DNA from: JALCLA01 sp965653565
GTDB taxonomy: Bacteria; Pseudomonadota; Gammaproteobacteria; Xanthomonadales; Xanthomonadaceae
Assembly: GCA_965653565.1 (NCBI GenBank)
Contig: CBFHAI010000024.1
Coordinates: 1-64,000, forward strand
Length of the DNA stretch: 64,000 bases
Reading direction: 5' to 3'
Below, in pieces: positions 1 through 7,484 of the stretch. Positions within the stretch are counted from its first letter, which is position 1. Each line of letters starts with the position of its first letter. The notes below the pieces were generated by a model. The model worked only from the letters and a program-made list of their open reading frames with translations, had not been told where the DNA came from and ran no database searches. A program made the translations under genes and the position numbers.

Positions 1-2
1 CC

Positions 3-59
3 GGGCACTGCGGGGCGCGCATCTTACTCAAAGCCGCTCGTGAATTGGAAGAGGCGTGA
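3..59 (+). CDS. C-terminal tail of an unidentified protein (5' end outside window)
   Basis: A reading frame is open from the first bases of the window to a TGA at 57-59. It gives an 18-residue tail ending in LLKAARELEEA, which is helical and charged like a normal protein C-terminus. Too little remains to name a family. Bases 60-223, between this stop and the next gene, hold no convincing gene. A GTG overlapping the stop at 56 opens a frame into the following lipoprotein, but that would bury the lipoprotein signal, so I do not use it as a start. Confidence 0.3.
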   Translation, partial: GHCGARILLKAARELEEA

Positions 60-223
60 AGAAATATTTTTCGCCGCGTGCCGCGGCACACATATTTGCA
101 AGGCTTCGGAGCCCTGAAACAAGCGATAAAGCCACTTCGCGACTGCGATCACGACATCGTTCGCGGCTTCGGCTATCGTCGTCGTCAGATGGGTGCGCGC
201 CGTGCGCGCACAAGGATTCGCCG

Positions 224-685
224 ATGCCTCGCGCGCCATTGTTCATGCTGGGTCTAATCGCGCTGCCGCTCGCAGGCTGTGCGAGCGACGACGCGCCATG
301 GGTGGAACTCAGGGGACAGCGCTTCGCGGTGGAGATCGCCGACGACGAGGCTTCGCGCCAGCGCGGCCTGATGTTCCGCGACGATCTGCCCGCCGAGCGC
401 GGCATGCTCTTCATCTTCGAGCGCGAACAACCGCTCGCGTTCTGGATGAAGAACACCCGCATCCCGCTCGACATCCTCTATTTCGACGACGACCGCAAAC
501 TCGTTTCGCTCGCCGCCGGCGTGCCGCCATGCACCACACCGCAGTGTCCGAGTTATCCCAGCGATGCGCCCGCGCGTTACACGCTCGAACTCAAGGCCGG
601 CACCGCGCGCAAGCTCGGCGCTGCGCGCGGCGACGAACTGGTTTTCGCCCCGGAAATCCGCGGCGCCTCGCTTGATCCGCGCTGA
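224..685 (+). CDS. DUF192 family lipoprotein
   Basis: A 153-residue protein of the DUF192 family, small exported beta-rich proteins of unknown biochemical role. The start at 224 is chosen because it gives a clear lipoprotein signal: a hydrophobic stretch ending in the lipobox LAGC (Cys19), with AAGGA about seven bases upstream. The family core is intact: RGLMFR near residue 45, GMLFIF near 60, FWMKNTRIPLDILYF near 75, and a region with two cysteines (CTTPQC) near 105. It should be anchored in the outer or inner membrane facing the periplasm. It ends 21 bases before the SirB1-like gene, so the two are probably co-transcribed. The family call is firm; the function is unknown. Confidence 0.88.
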   Translation: MPRAPLFMLGLIALPLAGCASDDAPWVELRGQRFAVEIADDEASRQRGLMFRDDLPAERGMLFIFEREQPLAFWMKNTRIPLDILYFDDDRKLVSLAAGVPPCTTPQCPSYPSDAPARYTLELKAGTARKLGAARGDELVFAPEIRGASLDPR

Positions 686-706
686 TCCACACCCAGATTG
701 CCCTTC

Positions 707-1549
707 ATGAATACGATTCCGCGACACGATTCCTGGGATGCGCTGAGCCTCCTGGGCGATGACGACATCCCGCTGCTGCGCGCCACGCTGATGATCGCGC
801 GCGACGAATATCCGGATCTGGATATCGCCGCGTACGAGTCGCAGTGCGAAGCGTACGAAGAAGAACTGCGGCCGCGCATCGACGCGATCGATGGCACCCA
901 GCCGCGCCTGTCGATAATCAATCGCTACCTGTTCGAGGAACTGGGCTTCAGCGGCAACCAGCAGGACTACTACGACCCGCGCAACAGCTACTTGAACGAT
1001 GTGCTCGATCGCAAGCTCGGCATCCCGATCAGCCTGGGCGTCATCCAGATGGAGCTGGCGCGCCGCATGGGCGTGCCGCTCGAAGGCGTGTCGTTCCCCG
1101 GCCACTTCCTGGTGCGGTTGCCGGTGGACGGCGGCTTGCTGGTGCTCGATCCGTACCATAAGGGCCGCTCGGTCGACGCCAACGAACTCAAGCAGCGCGC
1201 CAAACCGCATCTGGGCGGCAACGATATCGACGATACGCAGTTGCTGCAGATCCTGGCGCCGGCGTCGAACCGCGCGATCCTGATGCGCATGCTGCGCAAT
1301 CTGAAAGGCCTGTATTCGGAACGCGAAGCCTGGGACAAGGCGCTGCGCTGCGCCGACCGCCTGGTGAAGCTCGGGCCGGACGAACCGGAAGAATTGCGCG
1401 ATCGCGGCATGCTGTATTCGCGCCTGGGCTACGGCGCGGGTGCGCGCCACGATCTGACGCGCTACCTGCAGCTCAAGCCGGATGCGGACGACGTGGACAC
1501 CGTGCGCGACGCGCTGATCGATGCGGGATCGACCTCGCGCGTCAACTGA
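707..1549 (+). CDS. SirB1-like protein (transglutaminase-like fold with TPR tail)
   Basis: A 280-residue cytoplasmic protein of the SirB1/YchA family. These have a transglutaminase-like N-terminal domain followed by tetratricopeptide-like helices; in enteric bacteria they sit beside hemA/prfA, but no catalytic role is established. Here the middle contains GIPISLGVIQMELARRMGVP and a GHFLVR segment, the family signature, followed by DPYHKGR. The C-terminal 80 residues form TPR-like helices (REAWDKALRCADRLVKLGP and a following repeat). An upstream in-frame TTG at 698 is possible, but ATG 707 gives the usual length. It lies directly after the DUF192 lipoprotein gene. Confidence 0.85.
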   Translation: MNTIPRHDSWDALSLLGDDDIPLLRATLMIARDEYPDLDIAAYESQCEAYEEELRPRIDAIDGTQPRLSIINRYLFEELGFSGNQQDYYDPRNSYLNDVLDRKLGIPISLGVIQMELARRMGVPLEGVSFPGHFLVRLPVDGGLLVLDPYHKGRSVDANELKQRAKPHLGGNDIDDTQLLQILAPASNRAILMRMLRNLKGLYSEREAWDKALRCADRLVKLGPDEPEELRDRGMLYSRLGYGAGARHDLTRYLQLKPDADDVDTVRDALIDAGSTSRVN

Positions 1550-1585
1550 AAGGCGCTGCTGAAACCGAGGCGCTGCAGCCTCAGC

Positions 1586-1783
1586 CTAAATCTCGACCAT
1601 CTCGAAATCGTCTTTCGTGACGCCGCAGTCGGGGCAGGTCCAGGTATCGGGAATATCGGCCCAGCGCGTGCCCGGCGCGATGCCCTCGTCGGGCAGGCCG
1701 TCCTTTTCGTTGTAGATGAAGCCGCACACCACGCACATCCAGGAGCGGTAAGCGGTGGCTGTCGACGGAGAAGCGGCGGTCAT
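1586..1783 (-). CDS. Rubredoxin
   Basis: A 65-residue rubredoxin, a small cytoplasmic electron carrier holding one iron atom by four cysteines. The ligands are Cys17 and Cys20 (CVVCG) and Cys50 and Cys53 (CPDCG), with the family hallmarks GFIYNEKDG, GI.PGT.W and DIPDTWTCPDCG. The start is taken at 1783 because it leaves a short leader before the first Cys pair; upstream codons on this frame do not look protein-like. It is divergent from thiE with 65 bases between them. Its redox partner (rubredoxin reductase or an alkane-type hydroxylase) is not in the window, so the electron acceptor is unknown. Confidence 0.93.
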   Translation of the reverse strand: MTAASPSTATAYRSWMCVVCGFIYNEKDGLPDEGIAPGTRWADIPDTWTCPDCGVTKDDFEMVEI

Positions 1784-1848
1784 GTCGCTCGAAATGGTGC
1801 GGAAATCAGCTGCTATTCTCGCATCTTTCGCGCTGCCCACGAAAGCCG

Positions 1849-2484
1849 ATGCCCCTGCCCCGCCGCCGCTGGCCCCGTCGCGGCCTCTACCTGCTCACCC
1901 CCGATCGCGCCGACACCGGTGCGCTGTGCGCCGAGGTCGACACCGCGCTCGCCGCCGGCGGCGTGCTGCTGCAATACCGCAACAAGACCGCTCCGCCCGC
2001 GCTGCGCCATGCGCAGATTGTCGCGCTGCAACCGATCTGCGCGCGCTACGAGGTGCCGCTGATCGTCAACGACGACGTGCTGCTCGCACGCGAACTGCGC
2101 GCCGACGGCGTGCATCTGGGTGAACACGACGCCGATCCGGCGGCGGCGCGCTCGGTGCTGGGTGCGAGCGCGATCATCGGCGTGTCGTGCTACGACGAAC
2201 TCGGCCGTGCCGCACGAGCCGCCGCGGACGGCGCCGACTACATCGCATTCGGCGCGTTCCACCCTTCGACTACCAAACCGAACGCGCGCCGCGCGTCGCC
2301 GCAATTGCTGCGCGATTCCGCCGGCATCGGCCTGCCGCGGGTGGCGATCGGCGGCATCAACGCCGACAATGCCCGCCCATTGATCGATGCCGGCGCCGAT
2401 CTGCTCGCCGTCATCAGCGATGTGTTCGACGCTCCCGATATCGCCGCGGCCGTGCGCCGCTACGCCCCGCTTTTCCAGGATTGA
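1849..2484 (+). CDS. thiE: Thiamine-phosphate synthase
   Basis: ThiE condenses the hydroxymethylpyrimidine diphosphate and thiazole phosphate halves of thiamine to give thiamine monophosphate in the cytoplasm. The 211-residue TIM-barrel protein shows QYRNKT near residue 43 (diphosphate binding), LIVNDD near 75, GVHLGE near 92, the glycine-rich GASAIIGVSCY near 107, the phosphate-binding FGAFHPSTTKP near 138, and GGINADNA and AVISDVFDA towards the end. It sits four bases upstream of hemL and divergent from rubredoxin. The HMP-making enzyme ThiC is 49 kb away in this window under a TPP riboswitch. No riboswitch core is visible upstream of thiE itself. Confidence 0.95.
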   Translation: MPLPRRRWPRRGLYLLTPDRADTGALCAEVDTALAAGGVLLQYRNKTAPPALRHAQIVALQPICARYEVPLIVNDDVLLARELRADGVHLGEHDADPAAARSVLGASAIIGVSCYDELGRAARAAADGADYIAFGAFHPSTTKPNARRASPQLLRDSAGIGLPRVAIGGINADNARPLIDAGADLLAVISDVFDAPDIAAAVRRYAPLFQD

Positions 2485-2488
2485 TCCG

Positions 2489-3778
2489 ATGCCCGTCACG
2501 AACCAGGAACTCTTCGCACGTGCGCGCCAACTGATGCCCGGCGGCGTGAACTCGCCGGTGCGCGCCTTCAAGAGCGTGGGCGGCGAACCGTTCTTCGCCG
2601 CGCGCGCCAGCGGCGCTTATCTGTGGGATGTCGAGGACAAACGCTACATCGACTACATCGGCTCCTGGGGCCCGATGGTCGCCGGCCACGCGCATCCGCG
2701 CGTCATCGAAGCCGTGCAGCGCGCGGCCAATTCCGGCCTGAGTTTCGGCGTGCCCAATCCACTCGAAATCACGATGGCCGAAACCATCGCGCGGCTGGTG
2801 CCGTCGATGGAAATGTCGCGCATGGTGAACTCCGGCACGGAAGCCACGATGTCGGCGATCCGTCTCGCACGCGGCGCCACCGGCCGCAGCAAGATGGTGA
2901 AGTTCGAGGGCTGTTATCACGGCCATGGCGACGCCTTTCTCGTGAAGGCGGGCTCGGGCGCGTTGACCTTCGGTGTGCCGACGTCGCCGGGCGTGCCCAA
3001 GGCGCTCGCCGATCTCACCCTGACGCTGCCGTACAACGATTTCGATGCTGCAACCAAGCTGTTCGAACAACAGGGCGGCGATATCGCGGGGCTGATCGTC
3101 GAACCGGTCGCCGGCAACATGAATTGCATTTTGCCGCGGCCCGGCTACCTGCAGCATCTGCGCGAACTTTGCACGCATTACGGTGCGCTGCTGATTTTCG
3201 ACGAAGTGATGACGGGCTTTCGTGTCGCGCTCGGCGGAGCGCAGCATTTGTACGGCGTGACCCCCGACTTGAGCACCTTCGGCAAGGTGATTGGCGGCGG
3301 CATGCCGGTGGGCGCGTACGGCGGACGGCGCGAGTTGATGGAGCAGATCGCACCGGCCGGCCCGATCTATCAGGCCGGCACGCTGAGCGGCAATCCGGTT
3401 GCGATGGCAGCGGGGCTGGCGACGCTGGAACTGATCCAGGCGCCCGGCTTCTACGATGAATTGCATCGCCGGACGCGCCTGCTCGTCGACGGTTTGCAAG
3501 CCGTCGCCGATGGCGCCGGCGTGGCTTTCAGCACGACGCAGGTGTGCGGCATGTTCGGCTTGTTCTTCACCGCCGAACCGGTCGAAACCTACGCGCAGGC
3601 CACCGCCTGCGACGTGCCGATGTTCAACCGCTTCTTCCACGCGATGCTCGAGCGCGGCGTTTATCTCGCGCCGTCGGCGTTCGAGGCCGGCTTCATGTCG
3701 ATGGCACACAGCGAACTGGACATCGCCGACACGCTGCAGGCCGCGCGCGAGGCCTTCGTGCAGGCGAAGAAAGGCTAG
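2489..3778 (+). CDS. hemL: Glutamate-1-semialdehyde 2,1-aminomutase
   Basis: HemL converts glutamate-1-semialdehyde to 5-aminolevulinate, the second step of the C5 route to haem. The 429-residue class III PLP enzyme has the expected length. It shows MPGGVNSPVRAFKSVGG at the N-terminus, the PLP phosphate-binding NSGTEATM near residue 115, CYHGHGDAF near 142, LLIFDEVMTGFR near 234 and the Schiff-base Lys266 in STFGKVIGGGMPVGAYGG. It starts four bases after thiE stops, so the two are likely co-transcribed. Its stop overlaps the stop of the convergent aminotransferase gene by four bases. Confidence 0.97.
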   Translation: MPVTNQELFARARQLMPGGVNSPVRAFKSVGGEPFFAARASGAYLWDVEDKRYIDYIGSWGPMVAGHAHPRVIEAVQRAANSGLSFGVPNPLEITMAETIARLVPSMEMSRMVNSGTEATMSAIRLARGATGRSKMVKFEGCYHGHGDAFLVKAGSGALTFGVPTSPGVPKALADLTLTLPYNDFDAATKLFEQQGGDIAGLIVEPVAGNMNCILPRPGYLQHLRELCTHYGALLIFDEVMTGFRVALGGAQHLYGVTPDLSTFGKVIGGGMPVGAYGGRRELMEQIAPAGPIYQAGTLSGNPVAMAAGLATLELIQAPGFYDELHRRTRLLVDGLQAVADGAGVAFSTTQVCGMFGLFFTAEPVETYAQATACDVPMFNRFFHAMLERGVYLAPSAFEAGFMSMAHSELDIADTLQAAREAFVQAKKG

Positions 3779-5007
3779 TTCGCCACCGCGGCGAAATCGC
3801 GCAGCGCGGCGCGCAGTCGTGCCAGGCCTTCGGCGACGTCGGCGTCGCCGACGTTCAACGGCGGCACGAAACGCAGCACGTCGGGGCCGGCCTGCAACAA
3901 CAATAGGCCGTGCCGTGCGGCGTGATCGAGAATCTCGCCCGCGCGGCCGGCAAACGCCGGTTTCAGTACCGCACCTAGCATCAGGCCGCGGCCGCGCACT
4001 TCGGCGAACAGATTCAATTCGCCATCGATTGCGCGCAGCCCGTCGCGCAAAGCCAGCGATTGCTTCGTGACGTTCGCCAGCAATTCCTGCGACGACAAAC
4101 GTTGCAAGGCCACCAGCGCCACCGCCGCGGCCATCGGGTTGCCGCCGAACGTCGTGCCGTGCGATCCGAACTGCAGCGTCTCGGACGCCGCCGGCCCCAC
4201 CAGCAGCGCACCGATCGGAAAACCGCAACCGAGCGCCTTCGCGAGCGACACGCAATCGGGTCGCACGCCGTAGCTCTCGCATGCGAACAAGGTGCCGGTG
4301 CGGCCCATGCCGCACTGGATTTCGTCGAGCATCAACAAGGCGCCGTGCCGATCGCACAACTCGCGCAGCCCGCGCAGGAAAGCCTCGGTGGCCGGCATCA
4401 CACCGCCTTCGCCCTGCACCGGTTCCACCAATACGGCGCAGACCTCGCCGCTCGCCATCGCGGCGGCGGCGGCGGCCAGATCGTTGAAATCCGAGTAGCG
4501 GAACCCCGGCGGCAGCGGCTCGAATCCTTCCTGGTATTTCGGTTGCGCGGTGGCGGTGACGGTGGCCAGCGTGCGGCCGTGAAAACTGCCGCGGAAGCTG
4601 AGAATCGTGCGGCGCGCCGGCTCGCGCCCCTGTGCCGCCGCCCACTTGCGCGCCAGTTTGATCGCCGCCTCGTTGGCTTCCGCACCGGAATTGCAGAGGA
4701 ACACGCGTTCGGCGAAACCACTTGCCGATACCAGCGCGCGCGCCAATCGCATCGGCGGTTCGCTCCAGAAAACATTGCTGGTGTGCCAGAGTTTGCCGGC
4801 CTGCGCGGTGAGCGCTTCGATCAATTCGGGCGCAGCATGGCCGAGCGAATTCACCGCGATGCCGGCGCCGAAATCGACATATTCGCGGCCGTCGCGATCC
4901 CACACGCGCGCGCCGCGGCCGTGGTCCAGGATCACCGCGCGCTGGCGGTACACCGCCAGGTAGTCGGCCTGTGCCGCGGCGATCAGGTCGGCCATCGTGT
5001 CGCTCAT
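3775..5007 (-). CDS. argD: Acetylornithine-type class III aminotransferase (ArgD-like)
   Basis: A 410-residue class III PLP aminotransferase most like acetylornithine/succinyldiaminopimelate transaminases, which act in arginine and lysine synthesis. Visible motifs are HTSNVFW near residue 75, the PLP-phosphate loop NSGAEANEAAIK at about 106-117, FHGRTLATVTAT near 142, VEPVQGEGGV near 194, LLMLDEIQCGMGRTG near 224 and the catalytic Lys257 in SLAKALGCGFPIG. The start at 5007 (MSDTMADL) is preferred; M at 5013 is an alternative. No other arginine gene is adjacent, so a role with ornithine or another omega-amine cannot be excluded. It converges with hemL, their stops overlapping by four bases. 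Confidence 0.88.
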   Translation of the reverse strand: MSDTMADLIAAAQADYLAVYRQRAVILDHGRGARVWDRDGREYVDFGAGIAVNSLGHAAPELIEALTAQAGKLWHTSNVFWSEPPMRLARALVSASGFAERVFLCNSGAEANEAAIKLARKWAAAQGREPARRTILSFRGSFHGRTLATVTATAQPKYQEGFEPLPPGFRYSDFNDLAAAAAAMASGEVCAVLVEPVQGEGGVMPATEAFLRGLRELCDRHGALLMLDEIQCGMGRTGTLFACESYGVRPDCVSLAKALGCGFPIGALLVGPAASETLQFGSHGTTFGGNPMAAAVALVALQRLSSQELLANVTKQSLALRDGLRAIDGELNLFAEVRGRGLMLGAVLKPAFAGRAGEILDHAARHGLLLLQAGPDVLRFVPPLNVGDADVAEGLARLRAALRDFAAVAN

Positions 5008-5117
5008 GCGCATGATCCGTGAAAGAGATTCGCCATTATCCGGCATCGCGCGTGCAGCGACGATTTTTGCGCGGCGGCGATGGCAGAATCGACACATCGC
5101 CCGTCGGAATTCCTCGC

Positions 5118-6236
5118 ATGCGCCCCGAAACCCTCGCCGTCCACGCCGGCGCCGAGCCTGACGCCGCCACCGGCGCGATCGCCCCGCCGCTGCATTTTTC
5201 CACCACGTTCCGCCACGCCCCGGCAGGCGAGCGCGTCGCGGGCTTCGAGTATCAGCGCGAGGGCAATCCGACGCAGGATCGCCTCGAACAGGCGCTCGCC
5301 GCGCTCGAAGGCGGCGCCGCGGCGCTGGCGTTCGGATCCGGCATGGCGGCGATGACGGCGATGCTCGAATGCCTGCCGCGCGGCGCGCATTTCGTCTACC
5401 CATCCGATTGCTACACCGGCCTGCGCACGCTGGCGGAAGAGTTTCTGCCGCAGCGCGGAGTGAGCGCGACGTGCGTCGATTTCGCCGATCTCGACGCCGT
5501 CCGCAAGGCAATGCGCCGCGAAACCGTGCTGCTGTGGGCCGAAACACCGTCGAATCCGCAATTGTGCATCGCCGACCTCGCGGCGCTGGCGACGCTCGCG
5601 CACGAACAGCGCGCGCTGCTCGTGTGCGACAACACCTTCGCCACACCGATATTGCAGCAGCCGCTCGTGCTCGGCGCCGATGTCGTGATGCATTCGACCA
5701 CGAAATACTTCGGCGGCCACAGCGATGTGATGGGCGGCGCGCTGGTGTTCGCGCGGCGCGACGAACATTTCGATCGCGCCGCGCATCGGCGCCACATCAC
5801 CGGCGGCATCCTCGCGCCGTTCTCGGCGTGGCTGACCTTGCGCGGCTGCCGTTCGCTGCCGGCGCGCATGGCGTGTCATTGCCGCAATGCGCGCGCGGTG
5901 GCGGAATTCCTCGCCGGGCACGCGGCGGTCGAAGCGGTTCACTACCCCGGCTTGCCGACGCATCCCGGCCACGCCATCGCGGCGCGGCAGATGCGCGATT
6001 TCGGCGCGATGATGAGCTTCCGTCCGCGCGGCGGCCGCGACGCTGCGCTGCGCGTGGCGGGCCGCCTGCAGCTGATCCACAACGCGACATCGCTCGGTGG
6101 CTGCGAAACGCTGATCGAACACCGCGCCTCGGTCGAAGGCGAGCATCCGATCAGCCCGCAGAATCTGCTGCGCCTGTCGATCGGTCTCGAACATGCCGAC
6201 GATCTGATCGACGATCTGCGCCAGGCGCTGGCCTAG
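5118..6236 (+). CDS. Cystathionine gamma-synthase/lyase family PLP enzyme
   Basis: A 372-residue member of the Cys/Met-metabolism PLP family, acting on cystathionine or O-acylhomoserine in trans-sulfuration. It begins MRPETLAVHAG, the family N-terminus, and has the tetramer-contact FEYQREGNPT near residue 43, the FGSGMAAMTA loop near 72, DNTFATP near 171, and the Schiff-base Lys196 in MHSTTKYFGGHSDVMGG. The C-terminus has GGCETLIEHR and the LLRLSIGLE substrate region. Synthase, lyase and O-succinylhomoserine sulfhydrylase cannot be told apart by eye. It is divergent from the ArgD-like gene, with 110 bases between the starts. Confidence 0.9.
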   Translation: MRPETLAVHAGAEPDAATGAIAPPLHFSTTFRHAPAGERVAGFEYQREGNPTQDRLEQALAALEGGAAALAFGSGMAAMTAMLECLPRGAHFVYPSDCYTGLRTLAEEFLPQRGVSATCVDFADLDAVRKAMRRETVLLWAETPSNPQLCIADLAALATLAHEQRALLVCDNTFATPILQQPLVLGADVVMHSTTKYFGGHSDVMGGALVFARRDEHFDRAAHRRHITGGILAPFSAWLTLRGCRSLPARMACHCRNARAVAEFLAGHAAVEAVHYPGLPTHPGHAIAARQMRDFGAMMSFRPRGGRDAALRVAGRLQLIHNATSLGGCETLIEHRASVEGEHPISPQNLLRLSIGLEHADDLIDDLRQALA

Positions 6237-6345
6237 CCGGAAATCATCACCGGGCGCCGATGTTCGGCATCGACGCCCACGGCTTGCGCGGCGGCAGTGC
6301 GCCGCCGTTCTGCAGCAGCTCGATCGATCACCTTGGCAAGGACGA

Positions 6346-7164
6346 TCAGTCGAGGAAAAGGTCCGGCAGCAGCGGCCGGCCCGGCTCCACCGCGTAGCGC
6401 TCGAAGTCCGAAACCCCGACACCGCGCAGCACCTCTTCGTCGATCAAAAAGCGGCCGCTGCCGGCCTCGAACGGCTGTACGAGAATGGCGTGCGCGGCAT
6501 CGGCGACGATCTCCGGTTGCCGGCAATTGGCGAGCGAGACGCCAGGAATCATGTTGATCGCATCGGTGGCGATCACGGTGCGCGGCCACAGCGCGTCGAC
6601 CGCGATGCGCTTGGCGGCCAGTTCCGCGGCCAGGCCGAGCGTGACGAAGCTCATGCCCATCTTCGCCAGCGTGTAGCCGGTGTGCGGCGCCCACCATTTC
6701 GGATCGAGCGTCGGCGGCGGCGCCAGCGTCAGGATATGCGGATTGGCGGCACGTTCGAGATGCGGCAGGCAGGCCTGCGAACATAGAAACGTACCGCGTG
6801 CATTGACCTGCTGCATCAGATCGAAACGCTTCATCGGCGTATCGGCAACGCCGCGCAGCCAGATCGCACTGGCGTTGTTGACCAGGATATCGATACCGCC
6901 GAACCGCTCCACCGTCGCGGCGACCGCGGCCTGCACGTCGGCTTCTTCGCGGATATCGCACTTCAGCGCCAGGCCGCGGCCGCCGAGCGCGTCGACTTCG
7001 GCGGCGGCCGTGAAAATCGTGCCCGGCAACTTGGGATTCGCCACCGCAGACTTCGCCGCGATCGCCACGTTCGCCCCATCCCGCGCCGCGCGACGCGCGA
7101 TCGCCAGACCGATACCGCGCGACGCGCCTGTGATGAATAGGGTCTTGCCGGCTAGTGAGGGCAT
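6346..7164 (-). CDS. SDR family oxidoreductase (HSDL2-like)
   Basis: A 272-residue classical short-chain dehydrogenase/reductase most like the bacterial relatives of hydroxysteroid dehydrogenase-like protein 2, but without the sterol-carrier tail. The cofactor loop TGASRGIGLAIARR lies at residues 12-25, NNASA near 95 and the catalytic YTLAK near 160. The insert LAPPPTLDPKWWAPHTGYT is typical of the HSDL2 branch. Substrate is unknown; fatty or hydroxyacyl compounds are likely from family precedent. The 109 bases between it and the previous gene hold nothing I recognise. Its start codon lies 12 bases from the edge of inverted-repeat element A. Confidence 0.87.
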   Translation of the reverse strand: MPSLAGKTLFITGASRGIGLAIARRAARDGANVAIAAKSAVANPKLPGTIFTAAAEVDALGGRGLALKCDIREEADVQAAVAATVERFGGIDILVNNASAIWLRGVADTPMKRFDLMQQVNARGTFLCSQACLPHLERAANPHILTLAPPPTLDPKWWAPHTGYTLAKMGMSFVTLGLAAELAAKRIAVDALWPRTVIATDAINMIPGVSLANCRQPEIVADAAHAILVQPFEAGSGRFLIDEEVLRGVGVSDFERYAVEPGRPLLPDLFLD

Positions 7165-7175
7165 TGATTGTCCTT

Positions 7176-7396
7176 GGAGGGTTGGACAGAGCTAAAGAAG
7201 GACGCAGAGTACGCAGAGGAAAAAGAAAGGACGCGAAGAAAAACTGAGTGGATCGGCGCGGTATGCGTCTGCCTCCCTCCCAGCCCCCTTCTGCTCCTTT
7301 CTATTTCTCTTTTCTTTCTTTTCTTTCTCTTCCTTTGCGTCCTTTCTTTTTCCTTTGCGACCTTTGCGTCCCGCTCTGACGCCGTCCAGCCCGCCC
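7176..7396. repeat. Inverted-repeat element A (purine/pyrimidine-rich arms)
   Basis: This fills most of the 320-base gap between the SDR and the DedA-fusion gene. The left arm (7176-7243) is purine-rich and the right arm (7318-7396) is its imperfect reverse complement. Both contain the exact 17-mer GGAAAAAGAAAGGACGC (7218-7234 on plus, 7337-7353 on minus), and pairing continues outwards through GGACGC repeats and a TGGAC block. A second element with the same 17-mer twice lies at 9488-9790. Reading frames across the arms would be Lys/Glu/Arg runs and are not genes. It resembles a MITE-like or dispersed intergenic repeat without a transposase. Confidence 0.75.
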
Positions 7397-7484
7397 GCTC
7401 CGTCGCTCGCGACACTGTACCAGCGCCCCAGCCCCGGCCTTTCAGCACGCAGGGCCGCCATCTTCGCCCCCTATAATCCGCGCC

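Noticed and set aside
56..223. An upstream GTG extending the DUF192 lipoprotein by 56 residues
   Set aside because: The extension is Arg/Ser-rich and would bury the lipoprotein signal peptide; a good ribosome-binding site precedes ATG 224.
2414..4903. An 829-codon open frame on the minus strand across hemL and the ArgD-like gene
   Set aside because: It is Arg/Ala/Gly-rich in the manner of a shadow frame in G+C-rich DNA and covers two genes with complete PLP-enzyme motifs in other frames.
5004..6422. A 472-codon minus-strand frame opposite the trans-sulfuration gene
   Set aside because: Shadow composition, and it would overlap the start of the ArgD-like gene and the end of the SDR gene on the same strand.
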